The notes under the pieces were generated by a model. The model ran no database searches, was not told the origin of the DNA, and saw nothing but the letters and a program-made list of their open reading frames with translations. Below are positions 22,049 through 30,487 of a stretch of DNA of 32,962 nt, in pieces. The translations under genes were made by a program, and so were the position numbers. The DNA comes from Verrucomicrobiota bacterium (lineage in GTDB: Bacteria > Verrucomicrobiota > Lentisphaeria > Oligosphaerales > Oligosphaeraceae): assembly GCA_019136135.1 (NCBI GenBank), contig JAGVUR010000012.1, positions 1 to 32,962 on the forward strand, in the 5' to 3' direction. The first letter of the stretch is position 1. Every line of letters starts with the position of its first letter.

Positions 22049-23887
22049 TTACTTGTAAGCCGTCAAATCCACTTCCTGCCACAAACCGCTTTCCGATACG
22101 CTAAGAACCCCAAGGTCACGCTGCAATTCCAACTCGTTGATCCGGTACGATACCGTTGCAGAATAAAGGGCATTCTGGGCAGAGGTCAACGCACTTTGGG
22201 CTTCCAGAACGTCACGCAATTCCGCACGCCCTGCCTGCAACAGCATATCCGTACTGCGCACTCGACGTTCAGCCAGCTTCACAGCCTGGATCTGGATGAC
22301 GAGACGCTCGCGGTTCTCACGCAGATCGCGCAACTTGCCGTAGACGTCCTGCTTGATCTGATCCTCGGCAGCCTGGTACGAACGCACCGCCTTCTCCAAC
22401 GAAATCAAACTGTTGCGATAACGATTGCGCTCGCTGGTCCGCTCAATTGGCAGATCGACTCTCAGGAGACCGCCGTAGGAACCACGAGTCGCACGGAACG
22501 ATCCATCAGGCTGGTTGCCGCTCATCGCGCCGCGACCTTCGCCGATCGAGGCGCTGCCGCCCAAGGTCACTTCCCCACGAAGACCGTCCTCCGCAATCAA
22601 CACCGCACGCTGGGCATCCTCGACCCTCTCCAGCGTATTGCGGAAATCAGGCCTGTTGGCAAACGCCAGTTCCAGGGCCTTGCCGGGATCGATTTCATTG
22701 GGCCCCGCCTTGCTCCGATCGGGAGCCTTCAATTCCACTTCCGCATCCGCCGCAGGAATCTTGCCGGAATAATCGGCCATCACGACGCCTTCGCTCAAGC
22801 CCATCAACGTCGTCAGCAACGCGTCAAGTTCCTCGCTACGAGGCACGATGTCGGCATCCGGCGGCAAGCCCAGCAACACCCTGAACGACTCCTGGTTTTC
22901 AGTATAGCTCTGCTGGGAACTCACCCAGTTCTCGCGTGCATTCAATTCCGTCTGAATCGCCTGGTCAAACTGGTACTCAGTCATCAAGCCAGCGTCAGCC
23001 ATGCGACGGGAACGACGGGTCGTCGTGACAATTCGCTTGTAGCTCTCCTCCTGATTCTTCACCGTCTGGGCAGAACGCAAGACATTCAAGTACGCATTCG
23101 CAATCTGAACCACGAAGCGACGCTTGTACTGCTCAAACTCGCGAACCTGATACACCAAATTGCGTTGCGCCTGCGTCAAAGGCTCCGTCACCACAAACTC
23201 GCCCGAGCCGCGCAACAGGGGAATTGCAATGCTTCCGTCATAGACAATTCCAAAACTCGATCCGCGATCGCCAGTCAGCATCTTGGCCAAATCAACAGAA
23301 AGGCTGCTGGTCAACTCAACGCCATTCTTGAACTTCTGGGAAAAACTCGCATCTGGACTCAAAACTCCACCGGTATTCCGCCTATTTCCGTCATGGCCGC
23401 TTTGTATCGCACCGCTCATCATCCCCCTGAAAGTCGTCCTGAACTCCTTTGCCTCAAGGTCCAACGCCAAGGCAACCTGGAACAACTGCTCCTTCTGGGA
23501 CTGGAAATCACGGTTGTTCTTCGCGGCAATCTCAATTGCTTCCAGCAACGTGGGACGAACCGTCGTCTTCGTGTCCCAACGAGCCGTGTACTCACTGCCC
23601 GCCTTCAAATGGTCAGTGCCACTCCAACGTTCCGTCGAAGCCAAATCACGCACACCCTTGGATGCAGGAGAATTCGAAGGCAACGATTGATCCAGCAAAA
23701 GACGGCGACGCAACGTGTCGGAAGCACTCTCAACCTCGATAGGCTCCGTCTTACCGATCACCTCGGACTGGGCGGACGATATCAACGACGACGCACGATC
23801 GTCAGCCTCGTCGCGCCATTCGCGGCTGCTGCGACAGCCAACCAAACCCAATAACAGCAAAAAGGACAAGAACTTCCGATACTTCAT
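22049..23887 (-). CDS. TolC-type outer-membrane factor lipoprotein
   Basis: The protein has 612 residues with a lipoprotein signal (FLSFLLLLGLVGC, lipid-bearing Cys about 18). Two outer-membrane-efflux-protein repeats follow, rich in long helices. Family features are LEAIEIAAKNNRDFQ, KALELAFANRPDF, and paired segments such as AQRNLVYQVREFEQYKRRF and ALTSAQNALYSATVSYRINELELQRDLG. It is longer than TolC (about 490) because of an N-terminal extension and a mid-protein insertion. It should form the outer-membrane channel for the exporter encoded downstream. The Shine-Dalgarno is weak. A full-length open frame lies antisense to it but is a composition artefact. Confidence 0.9.
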   Translation of the reverse strand: MKYRKFLSFLLLLGLVGCRSSREWRDEADDRASSLISSAQSEVIGKTEPIEVESASDTLRRRLLLDQSLPSNSPASKGVRDLASTERWSGTDHLKAGSEYTARWDTKTTVRPTLLEAIEIAAKNNRDFQSQKEQLFQVALALDLEAKEFRTTFRGMMSGAIQSGHDGNRRNTGGVLSPDASFSQKFKNGVELTSSLSVDLAKMLTGDRGSSFGIVYDGSIAIPLLRGSGEFVVTEPLTQAQRNLVYQVREFEQYKRRFVVQIANAYLNVLRSAQTVKNQEESYKRIVTTTRRSRRMADAGLMTEYQFDQAIQTELNARENWVSSQQSYTENQESFRVLLGLPPDADIVPRSEELDALLTTLMGLSEGVVMADYSGKIPAADAEVELKAPDRSKAGPNEIDPGKALELAFANRPDFRNTLERVEDAQRAVLIAEDGLRGEVTLGGSASIGEGRGAMSGNQPDGSFRATRGSYGGLLRVDLPIERTSERNRYRNSLISLEKAVRSYQAAEDQIKQDVYGKLRDLRENRERLVIQIQAVKLAERRVRSTDMLLQAGRAELRDVLEAQSALTSAQNALYSATVSYRINELELQRDLGVLSVSESGLWQEVDLTAYK

Positions 23888-23920
23888 AAAGCATAAAACC
23901 TTATATGTTAACCGATTGAA

Positions 23921-24547
23921 TCAACGCATCACACCACGGCAAAACAAACCGACGACATTAGACAAACTCAAACCATCTTCGCCCAATACACAACGAGAAC
24001 GACTCCAGCCGTGCATTAAATCCATAAAGCACATCGACAAGGCACGAGCGCTGTAGCCTTCGCGCAAAACACCCTCGGATAACCCAGACGCAAAAATCGA
24101 AGACAATGCGGACAGCATCGAATCAATGTTACGCTGAAACTCGGCTCGACGATTCGACGCCTTACCACTGCCCGAACGAGAAGACACGCGACGGCTTAAA
24201 CCCATCGTCATATGAAACAAGGGATGACGACGCTCATGGGACTCGACGATCCGACGACTGACCAACTCCAGCTTCTCCACAAAACTACCTGGTCCCTCGG
24301 ATACGGACTTGATCGAAGCGACAAGATCATCATGGCCACTCTGTAAGATTGAGTGCAACAACGCTTCCTTGCTCGGAAAATAACGGTACAACGTGCCCTT
24401 CCCTACACCGGCACGCAACGCTATCGCCTCCATCGTAATCTCGTCATAACGATGGGACGAAAACAACTCCTCGCCTGCCAATAGGATCTTGCGACGCTTC
24501 TCGGCATAACGGGGACTTTCTTGATGACGTGTAACCTGACCTGACAA
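23921..24547 (-). CDS. TetR-family regulator of the efflux operon
   Basis: The protein has 208 residues. The helix-turn-helix region is KRRKILLAGEELFSSHRYDEITMEAIALRAGVGKGTLYRYFPSKEALL (about 18-65), given here in parts: the recognition helix is GVGKGTLYRYF. The C-terminal ligand domain is helical and diverse. The start appears to be TTG at 24547, with GGGGTAGG just upstream; no earlier ATG in frame is available before the DNA-binding domain. It is the first gene of the efflux cluster, and a perfect palindrome lies 47 bases upstream, so local autorepression relieved by an exporter substrate is likely. Confidence 0.9.
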   Translation of the reverse strand: MSGQVTRHQESPRYAEKRRKILLAGEELFSSHRYDEITMEAIALRAGVGKGTLYRYFPSKEALLHSILQSGHDDLVASIKSVSEGPGSFVEKLELVSRRIVESHERRHPLFHMTMGLSRRVSSRSGSGKASNRRAEFQRNIDSMLSALSSIFASGLSEGVLREGYSARALSMCFMDLMHGWSRSRCVLGEDGLSLSNVVGLFCRGVMR

Positions 24548-24593
24548 AACCTACCCCAGGCGCAAAAATGAAAAACAAAGAAAAAAACTAACA

Positions 24594-24653
24594 GAACTGA
24601 CCAGTCAGTTCCAAACAAATGTTTAAACATATTGCGTCAAGACTGCCTGTCAA
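24594..24653 (-). promoter_or_regulatory. Promoter and TetR-type operator of the efflux operon
   Basis: GAACTGAC (24594-24601) and GTCAGTTC (24604-24611) form a perfect 8-bp dyad around CA, a layout common for TetR-family sites. On the minus strand, TTGACA (24653-24648) and TATGTT (24631-24626) stand 16 bases apart. The dyad falls just past the -10, where a bound repressor would block transcription. The TetR start codon is 47 bases further on. Confidence 0.7.
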
Positions 24654-24716
24654 GCAATTAAACGGAAAAAACAGCGATTTATTTTAGTTTGAAAAAGCAG
24701 TTGATGCCTTATGATT

Positions 24717-24852
24717 GTAGTGCCTTTACAAGGCGCCTGGAGTTTGGCAAAACTCCGGGGGGACCTAGCGCCGTAGGCGCCTGACCATGCTTAACCCCGG
24801 GCTTCAGCCCGGGGATAGGCTGCCCCCATGCGGGCGCCTTGTAAAGGCGCAA
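24717..24852. repeat. MITE-like palindromic element, copy 2
   Basis: This is the second copy of the element at 16938-17040. The left end is GTAGTGCCTTTACAAGGCGC and the right end GGGCGCCTTGTAAAGGCGCA. The core hairpin is CCCCGGGC-TTCA-GCCCGGGG followed by ATAGGCTGCCCCC. It is longer because of an added inner stem (CCTGGAGTTTGGC ... AAACTCCGGG) and a GGCGCC palindrome. The flank AAAAGCAGTTGATGCCTTA is also shared. It lies between the glycosidase gene and the efflux promoter. Confidence 0.85.
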
Positions 24853-24892
24853 CAGGATGGCTTTGGCTGCTATTTCAGCTTAATGCCATCGC

Positions 24893-25795
24893 CTAGACGA
24901 AATAAGGGACATCCCCGTTCCATCGGATTGACTTTCTCGAGATGAACCAGGACTTGCCTTTATCGTTGTTTCCTTGGAAGAAGAGGTGTTGTGATCCGTC
25001 AGGGGCCTGGAAGGCGAAAGGATGTCCTGACTCCGATGAGTTCCATTCCCCGGGTTTGCCATTTGGCAGGACTGGGCTGTCCGAGACTCGCGTCCAATTC
25101 ACGCAATCTGTTGTCACGGCGCATCCGATTTGTTGCGGCCAGTTGTTGTAGGCTCCTGCGTAGAACATAAAGAGCTTGCCATTATGCTTGATGAAAGCCG
25201 GCGCCTCGATGCATTCTCCCTCCCAAGGCAAAACAGGTTCCAAGATTGACTTGTCAACCAATTGCGTCCACTTGTCCCGTGCGAAATCGGAGTCAAGCGG
25301 CGCATCGGCGATTGCGAGCTTTTGGATTTTCATGTCGGGGTCGCGTGTTGCGACGGCCATGACGAGCCTGTCGTTCCAGGGAATGACATCTGCGTCGATC
25401 GCCCTTCCGCAATTCCAATCTCCATGAGGCCTGAAGATTGGGTTTGTCGGATTTGGGGTTAGGTTGATGCCGTCAGTCGTGGTTGCATGGCAGATGGCGT
25501 CGTTTCTCCAACCACCGTATGTTTGGTAGAAGAGGTGGATTTTATCGTCGATGACGATTGCCCCGGGTGCGCAGAAGCCTTTTCGTTCCAGTTCGGAAGG
25601 TTTTTTCACGTCTCCGAGCTTGGTCCAGTTGTCCAGGTCTGTCGAGGTCGCCACGGCGATGTTCCAGCCATCGTCCTCACGTCCGTCGCCAAATGGCGGA
25701 GCTGAATAGAACATCCAGTACTTGCCACGGTATGCGACTACGGCAGGATCCTTGGCAAACCTCTTTCCACGTGATTCATCCGCATAATACATCAT
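24893..25795 (-). CDS. Five-bladed beta-propeller glycosidase, GH43/GH32-like
   Basis: The protein has 300 residues. Repeated strand motifs of the GH43/32/68/117 propeller are plain: DPAVVAYRGKYWMFYSA (D16, candidate base), APGAIVIDDKIHLFYQTYGG, GRAIDADVIPWNDRLVMAVA (D134 or D136, candidate pKa modulator), and GECIEAPAFIKHNGKLFMFYAG (E197, candidate acid). No signal peptide is present, so a cytoplasmic role on imported oligosaccharides fits. The ATG at 25795 was chosen because GGAGG (25810-25806) is 10 bases upstream; a TTG at 25804 would be too close. It follows the DMT transporter gene by 21 bases. Substrate specificity is not predictable. Confidence 0.8.
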   Translation of the reverse strand: MMYYADESRGKRFAKDPAVVAYRGKYWMFYSAPPFGDGREDDGWNIAVATSTDLDNWTKLGDVKKPSELERKGFCAPGAIVIDDKIHLFYQTYGGWRNDAICHATTTDGINLTPNPTNPIFRPHGDWNCGRAIDADVIPWNDRLVMAVATRDPDMKIQKLAIADAPLDSDFARDKWTQLVDKSILEPVLPWEGECIEAPAFIKHNGKLFMFYAGAYNNWPQQIGCAVTTDCVNWTRVSDSPVLPNGKPGEWNSSESGHPFAFQAPDGSQHLFFQGNNDKGKSWFISRKSIRWNGDVPYFV

Positions 25796-25816
25796 TGTAG
25801 GCAAGCCTCCTTGACG

Positions 25817-26782
25817 TCACTTGTAGTTGAAGGCGGCTATGGCGCCGATCATCAAGGCGCCGGCAATCAATCGACGGACAAACACCTGCCAGTCCACCTT
25901 CTCCTCCAATTCCGTAAAACCCAATTTCGCCAGCAACGCGCCAAGCAAAATGGCGATGATCCCGCGACTGCTCTGAATGATGTTGCCGTTCACGGTCCCG
26001 ACGCGACCAAAGCAGGTGAACAAAAACAGCATCGCAATCAGCCAACAAACCGCAAACGGGGAAATCCATCCCCATACGCGAATCGCCTTCATGTCCTTGG
26101 GGATACGGAAAAAGCCTACCAGGCACAAGCAAACCAAGCCGCATAGGACATAAGACAAAAACGCAGCCACAATCGCAGGACGAGTAGTACCCATCAAGCC
26201 CACCTCGCCAGTCGCTTCGCCAAGCTCGCGCAAACGACGGACCAATACCTCGATGAACGTATCGGACAAAGCATACCCGGTGCAGGCGCCTAATACCCAC
26301 ATGAATCCAGATAAAGGAATCTTACGACCGGCTTTGTTCAACAACGCCGCCGACAATAATGTCATCCCAATCCCGCACCACTGCCAAATACCATAAACGT
26401 CACCAGGCTTCCCGAAAAACGCAATCCGAGGAACGATGTACACGTTCAATAAAGCCAAAATCACAAGCTTCAAACCCAACAACGGCACAACACGACTCGG
26501 ATCAATCGTGCGCTGGGCTACAAACAAACTAGCCTGACCCAGCAAATAGAAAAAGATGCTGAATACCAAAGGAACGATGTAGATCGAAAATCCATCGCGT
26601 ATCGAGGGAGTCCAAAAAAATATGAGGCCAATGGCAGCCAATACCCCCATCACAATATGGGCGCGACACAATAAACCCAAGGTGCCTACACGATGGTTGC
26701 GGCGTACGGACATCCCCGAAAATATGTACGATAACGCCAGGAAAAATGCCGCAAATCCACCAGGCAATAGCCCAGACCACAT
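25817..26782 (-). CDS. DMT-superfamily (EamA-like) membrane transporter
   Basis: The protein has 321 residues and about ten hydrophobic helices in two halves. Helix 1 is LPGGFAAFFLALSYIFSG; the late GRVGTVNGNIIQSSRGIIAILLGALLAKLGF matches the conserved segment of EamA-type carriers before the last helices. It is probably an inner-membrane exporter or importer of a small metabolite. RhaT-like sugar transport is possible given the glycosidase next door, but the family resemblance alone cannot decide. AGGGG precedes the ATG by 8 bases, and the gene begins 10 bases after the phosphatase gene ends. Confidence 0.75.
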   Translation of the reverse strand: MWSGLLPGGFAAFFLALSYIFSGMSVRRNHRVGTLGLLCRAHIVMGVLAAIGLIFFWTPSIRDGFSIYIVPLVFSIFFYLLGQASLFVAQRTIDPSRVVPLLGLKLVILALLNVYIVPRIAFFGKPGDVYGIWQWCGIGMTLLSAALLNKAGRKIPLSGFMWVLGACTGYALSDTFIEVLVRRLRELGEATGEVGLMGTTRPAIVAAFLSYVLCGLVCLCLVGFFRIPKDMKAIRVWGWISPFAVCWLIAMLFLFTCFGRVGTVNGNIIQSSRGIIAILLGALLAKLGFTELEEKVDWQVFVRRLIAGALMIGAIAAFNYK

Positions 26783-26792
26783 AGCAAAACCC

Positions 26793-27437
26793 CTACTTTA
26801 CACCATAGATTCTATTCGGAAGCAAGACCTTGTGGCGACAATGCCCGCCAACCAAGTCGCTCTCTTGATCGCCGACGTTGATCAAGATCTTGTAGCCACG
26901 AGACTCAATCGCAGCACGACAGCCACTCTTGAAACCGACAACCGACTCGTCGTTGAAATTGTCCGGCTTCATGAACAACTCAGTCCAACCATCAAAGCCG
27001 CACTGACGTAAATTCGACTCCGTCACAGCACGAAACTTCTCGCGCCGCCCCGTCACGAAAAACACCGGCATCCCCCGATCCTTGGCCTGGTTGTAGAAAT
27101 CCAGCACCGGCTTGATCGCCGTCGCCCTGCTCATTCCAATCCATTGGTGCCACGCTGGACCATGGTGACCGAATCCCACGCCCTTCTGGTACTCGTACGT
27201 GTTCAGCGCAGTATCGTCAATATCAAATACGACCGCTGATCCCTCGACGTTGTAGCTTCCCTTGGCCGGCAGCAACTTAACCGCTTTGGACATGATACGC
27301 GCAACATCCCGCTCATGCTTGCCGCTCTCGTAGTACGAAGCCACTTCAGCCTTGACGGAATCAAGCGTTCGATGCGCACAGCCACAAAACAGGACCGCGA
27401 CAACGGGGACGACAACCAACCAACGTGATATCTTCAT
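26793..27437 (-). CDS. HAD-superfamily acid phosphatase lipoprotein (class B / e(P4)-like)
   Basis: The protein has 214 residues. A lipoprotein signal (WLVVVPVVAVLFCGC, Cys 20) precedes a HAD subfamily IIIB domain. Motif I is FDIDDTALNT (D72 nucleophile, D74 acid), motif II is FFVTGRREKF (T129), and the C-terminal acidic motif is NVGDQESDL (D190, D194). The enzyme would be anchored in the periplasm and remove phosphate from nucleotides or sugar phosphates. GGAG precedes the ATG closely. It lies 20 bases after the ACT-domain gene and 10 bases before the transporter gene, in one operon. Confidence 0.88.
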   Translation of the reverse strand: MKISRWLVVVPVVAVLFCGCAHRTLDSVKAEVASYYESGKHERDVARIMSKAVKLLPAKGSYNVEGSAVVFDIDDTALNTYEYQKGVGFGHHGPAWHQWIGMSRATAIKPVLDFYNQAKDRGMPVFFVTGRREKFRAVTESNLRQCGFDGWTELFMKPDNFNDESVVGFKSGCRAAIESRGYKILINVGDQESDLVGGHCRHKVLLPNRIYGVK

Positions 27438-27457
27438 TCTCGCTCCAATTCCTCAGC

Positions 27458-27889
27458 TCAGCTGCGAAGCAATTCCTCGTCCGTGTAAATATGGACGCCG
27501 GCTTTTTCAAGCGCCGCAATCGCGGGCTTCGCCTGGTCGAACCGAAACACCATCACGGGATGCGTCGAACGCGGCTCCGCTATCGCATACATGTATTCGA
27601 CGTTCACGCCCGAATCGCCCAGCACTTCCAGAACTTTAGCCAAGCTGCCGGGGGCGCTGTCAATCCCAACCGCAGTCACCTCGTTCGTCTGGCACAAGAT
27701 ATCGTTCTCCCGCAAGGCCTTGACACCGACGTCAAGCTTATCGACAATCAAGCGCAGGATCCCGAAATCCTTCGTGTCGGCAACGGACAACGCCAGAATG
27801 CTGCATCCCGCATCGCCCAATACGCGGGCAACCGTAACAAGACGACCAGGGCGGTTCTCAAGGAAAATCGACAATTGCTTAACGGACAT
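27458..27889 (-). CDS. Tandem ACT-domain amino-acid-binding protein
   Basis: The protein has 143 residues and consists of two ACT domains. The first starts VKQLSIFLENRPGRLVTVARVLGDAGCSILALSVAD. The second is AVGIDSAPGSLAKVLEVLGDSGVNVEYMYAI. The paired 'NRPGRL' and 'APGSL' ligand loops are typical of stand-alone ACT regulators. It has no catalytic domain. The ATG at 27889 was chosen because GGAG lies 7 bases upstream; the open frame reaches 28030. Such genes often sit beside phenylacetate-CoA ligase genes, which is not the case here. It leads the four-gene minus-strand operon. Confidence 0.88.
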   Translation of the reverse strand: MSVKQLSIFLENRPGRLVTVARVLGDAGCSILALSVADTKDFGILRLIVDKLDVGVKALRENDILCQTNEVTAVGIDSAPGSLAKVLEVLGDSGVNVEYMYAIAEPRSTHPVMVFRFDQAKPAIAALEKAGVHIYTDEELLRS

Positions 27890-28102
27890 GGCTAGACTCC
27901 TGAATGATTTTTCAATCTCATAGAATTGTTTCTCCGACAAAAAATATATGCCTGTTTTTGACAAGTTCAATGATATCCATACACATACGACCAACTTTTT
28001 GGACTGCTCGCCAGCGTAATTTACCCCCATTGCGTGACAATCCCCAACATCCGTATTATTGTTTTACAGTTTCTTTTTCAACACGACCAAGGAAATACCA
28101 TC

Positions 28103-29116
28103 ATGACAAAAAGAATCGGAGTGATCAATTGGGACTGCAGCCTACCGAAATCAACCTACTTCGGACACTACGCAACCCGCTCCCTGCAACCTGAAAAATA
28201 CAGGGACAGAACACCATACTACGCTCGCTTTGACGAACAGGGGCAACTCGAGTACCCGCAACGGTCACTCGAAGACTACGAAGTCGAAATGAACTTCGCA
28301 ATCAATGCCGGCATCGACTACTTCGCCTATTGCTGGTATGACCAAACCCCGCCTACAGTGCTGTCGCAAAATCCAGCGACAGCCGCACCGGAACCCTACC
28401 TCCACGAGTTGACGCAAGCCAGAAACTTCCATCGCAAAAGCAAACTCAAAAATCAACTCGCCTACGCTGCGATCCTTATCACCTGCCATCCATATTCGGA
28501 CGGTTGCCTCCAAGATCTCGCCACGGAAATGACAAAACCCTATTACGAGAAAATCCAGGAAAAACCAGTCGTATACTTGTTCCCAGGCGACTGGAAGCCA
28601 TTGCTGGACAGGCTGAATCGAATTTGCTCCGACAACGATGTCCCAAAGCCCTTCGCAGTCCTGATGACCAATGGAGTAACCAGCGAAAACGCCAGGGGCA
28701 TCGACGCATTCTCAAGCTACGCTTTCGTCTATCAGGCTACGACCTGGGAAGCATTCGCCCAGGAACTGATCGCCGCCAATGCCAAGCGCGCATCCTTCGG
28801 CATCCCTGTCGTCCCCCACTTTTCCCTGGGATGGGATCCCAGCCCGCGCAACGACCACAATGTCCCATGGACAAGCTACCCACCTGGAACCTACCACCCG
28901 CCCGCAAAACCAAGCCAACTGCTCGACGCTGCACACCAACTCAAAGCCTGGATCAACCAAAACCAGCACAAATGCGTCCCAAACTCGCTCCTCGCCTTCG
29001 CTTGGAATGAATTCGAAGAAGGCGCATGGATTTGCCCGACCGTATCCAATTCCCAAACAGCTCCAGACATGACCAGGATAAGCACATTCGCTCAAATGGT
29101 CGATTGCTGGAAATAA
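28103..29116 (+). CDS. WbsX/GH99-like glycan-processing protein
   Basis: The protein has 337 residues with no signal peptide. It resembles the WbsX/GH99-like family: MNFAINAGIDYFAYCWYDQ (about 63-81), VVYLFPGDWKPLLDRL, and near the end FAWNEFEEGAWICPT, the 'NEWNEG'-type segment that carries the active-site glutamates of GH99-like TIM barrels. It may act on mannose-rich or O-antigen-like glycans; the exact activity is unknown. The ATG at 28103 follows AAGGA by 9 bases, while the open frame begins at 28034. It is divergent from the ACT operon and convergent with the lipoprotein gene that ends 17 bases beyond it. Confidence 0.75.
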   Translation: MTKRIGVINWDCSLPKSTYFGHYATRSLQPEKYRDRTPYYARFDEQGQLEYPQRSLEDYEVEMNFAINAGIDYFAYCWYDQTPPTVLSQNPATAAPEPYLHELTQARNFHRKSKLKNQLAYAAILITCHPYSDGCLQDLATEMTKPYYEKIQEKPVVYLFPGDWKPLLDRLNRICSDNDVPKPFAVLMTNGVTSENARGIDAFSSYAFVYQATTWEAFAQELIAANAKRASFGIPVVPHFSLGWDPSPRNDHNVPWTSYPPGTYHPPAKPSQLLDAAHQLKAWINQNQHKCVPNSLLAFAWNEFEEGAWICPTVSNSQTAPDMTRISTFAQMVDCWK

Positions 29117-29133
29117 CCGAACAACCAGTTAGA

Positions 29134-30468
29134 TCATTTGTCGGCCTTGGGTCGTGCAAGGACGAACTTGTCGAAACGCTCCCGATCCAACAAGGCGAAT
29201 CGAGAAATGGTATAATCAATATCGGGATGAACCCACATATCGTGTTTTAAGAGAAGGATATTGAACCCGGGAACCTTGAAGCGGACTTCCTGCAAAATCT
29301 CTTCGGGAACATCGCCGACTTGAGAGGGAATCTCAACATGGTCAGGCACGACGATAATCCTGGCGCCGACCGGGACCTCCCCAGTTTTCGTCTCCGTTCC
29401 TACGGTCCACTGCACCGACTTCGTCGCCTCCCCCAATGTCCACTTCTTCGGTCCTCGCTCTTTTTCCGCGGACTTGAAATCAACCACCAGAACTGGGACA
29501 TCGGACGGGAGTCCCGGCAATGCCGTAGTGACAAGGATTCCTTCGCGGCACTCGGCGCATTGTAGCACATGCAGGAACCTGGCGAACATCGGGTCGATAT
29601 TCTTGCCCCTCAAGTCCAAGTGGGGGAGCGAAGGATCCTTGGCGACCTTCTCGGGATACGTCTCTGCCCCCGCTTCGCGGAATGCCTTTTCAAGCCTGTC
29701 TTTCACATCCTGGCTCAAGTTGGGCGCCAGCAGGACCAAGTCAAGAGCCGTTGGTGTTCCTGGACGGTTGAGCCATGGTTCGAAGGAATACCCCGCCTTC
29801 AGCAATTTGACCAAGATGATTTCCAGCTTGTCCGCATTGTCTCTTTCCGGAATGCTGCGACCTAGTTCCTTGACGCACCAAGCGTGAACATAACCATTAT
29901 TTGGCGGTGGAATCTGCTCGTGGAGATCGTTTTCAAAGGCGTAAAAGGCAATCTCCAGTGGAGAGATGCTTGGATTGGTGACTTTCCACTTTGCCACCTG
30001 GGCGCCGTGCTTCACCAACAAGTCAAAGGCACGAAGATCCCCGCGATGTAGGGAGTAATCGATTGGGGTTTTCTCGGGATGCCAACGATGCAATTGGTCA
30101 GGATTTGTTCCCGACTTCAAGCGTGTTTCAAGCTCATCGTACCTGCCTTCCTTGATCAGAACCACCAGCGGAGGATATCTGCTGTAAAGGAACCGATCCA
30201 CTGCCACCACGGGCGCCCAAGCTGTCTCCAACACCGCTGTCGGCACCATGTCAACCGCAGTAGGAATCATCAAAGCCACTTTGACAAGACCCTCATCAGC
30301 CTCCTGCGAGACAAAGTACAGCCAAGTGCAATCCAATAGGACACCTTTATAATACAACGGTCGCTGTTCGATTAAGCCAGGATAGGAACGCGCCACAAAA
30401 AAACCGCAGCCTGATAGCAATGTGATCATCATAAGCGAACACAAAATGCAACACGCGCGCCTTCTCAT
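29134..30468 (-). CDS. Ankyrin-like lipoprotein with N-terminal YceK-like module, paralog 1
   Basis: The protein has 444 residues. The lipoprotein signal ends LMMITLLSGC. The next 80 or so residues (ARSYPGLIEQRPLYYKGVLLDCTW ... VDMVPTAVLETAWAPVVAVD, given in parts) resemble YceK-type lipoproteins. An ankyrin-like part follows (PPLVVLIKEGRYDELETRLKSGTNPD, then DLRAFDLLVKHGAQV). A conserved C-terminal domain contains LPHLDLRGKN, FLHVLQCAEC and RIIVVPDHVEIPSQVGDVP. Two paralogs lie upstream on the same strand, and one lacks the YceK-like module. AGGGA precedes the ATG. It starts 19 bases after the creatininase-family gene, so the two are cotranscribed. Function unknown. Confidence 0.75.
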   Translation of the reverse strand: MRRRACCILCSLMMITLLSGCGFFVARSYPGLIEQRPLYYKGVLLDCTWLYFVSQEADEGLVKVALMIPTAVDMVPTAVLETAWAPVVAVDRFLYSRYPPLVVLIKEGRYDELETRLKSGTNPDQLHRWHPEKTPIDYSLHRGDLRAFDLLVKHGAQVAKWKVTNPSISPLEIAFYAFENDLHEQIPPPNNGYVHAWCVKELGRSIPERDNADKLEIILVKLLKAGYSFEPWLNRPGTPTALDLVLLAPNLSQDVKDRLEKAFREAGAETYPEKVAKDPSLPHLDLRGKNIDPMFARFLHVLQCAECREGILVTTALPGLPSDVPVLVVDFKSAEKERGPKKWTLGEATKSVQWTVGTETKTGEVPVGARIIVVPDHVEIPSQVGDVPEEILQEVRFKVPGFNILLLKHDMWVHPDIDYTISRFALLDRERFDKFVLARPKADK

Positions 30469-30487
30469 AACTGTCCCTTTGCCTTAC

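Noticed and set aside
22037..23854. 605-residue open frame on the plus strand opposite the outer-membrane factor
   Set aside because: It mirrors the whole antisense gene, has no domain or start signal and no protein-like pattern; the minus-strand frame has a lipobox and family motifs.
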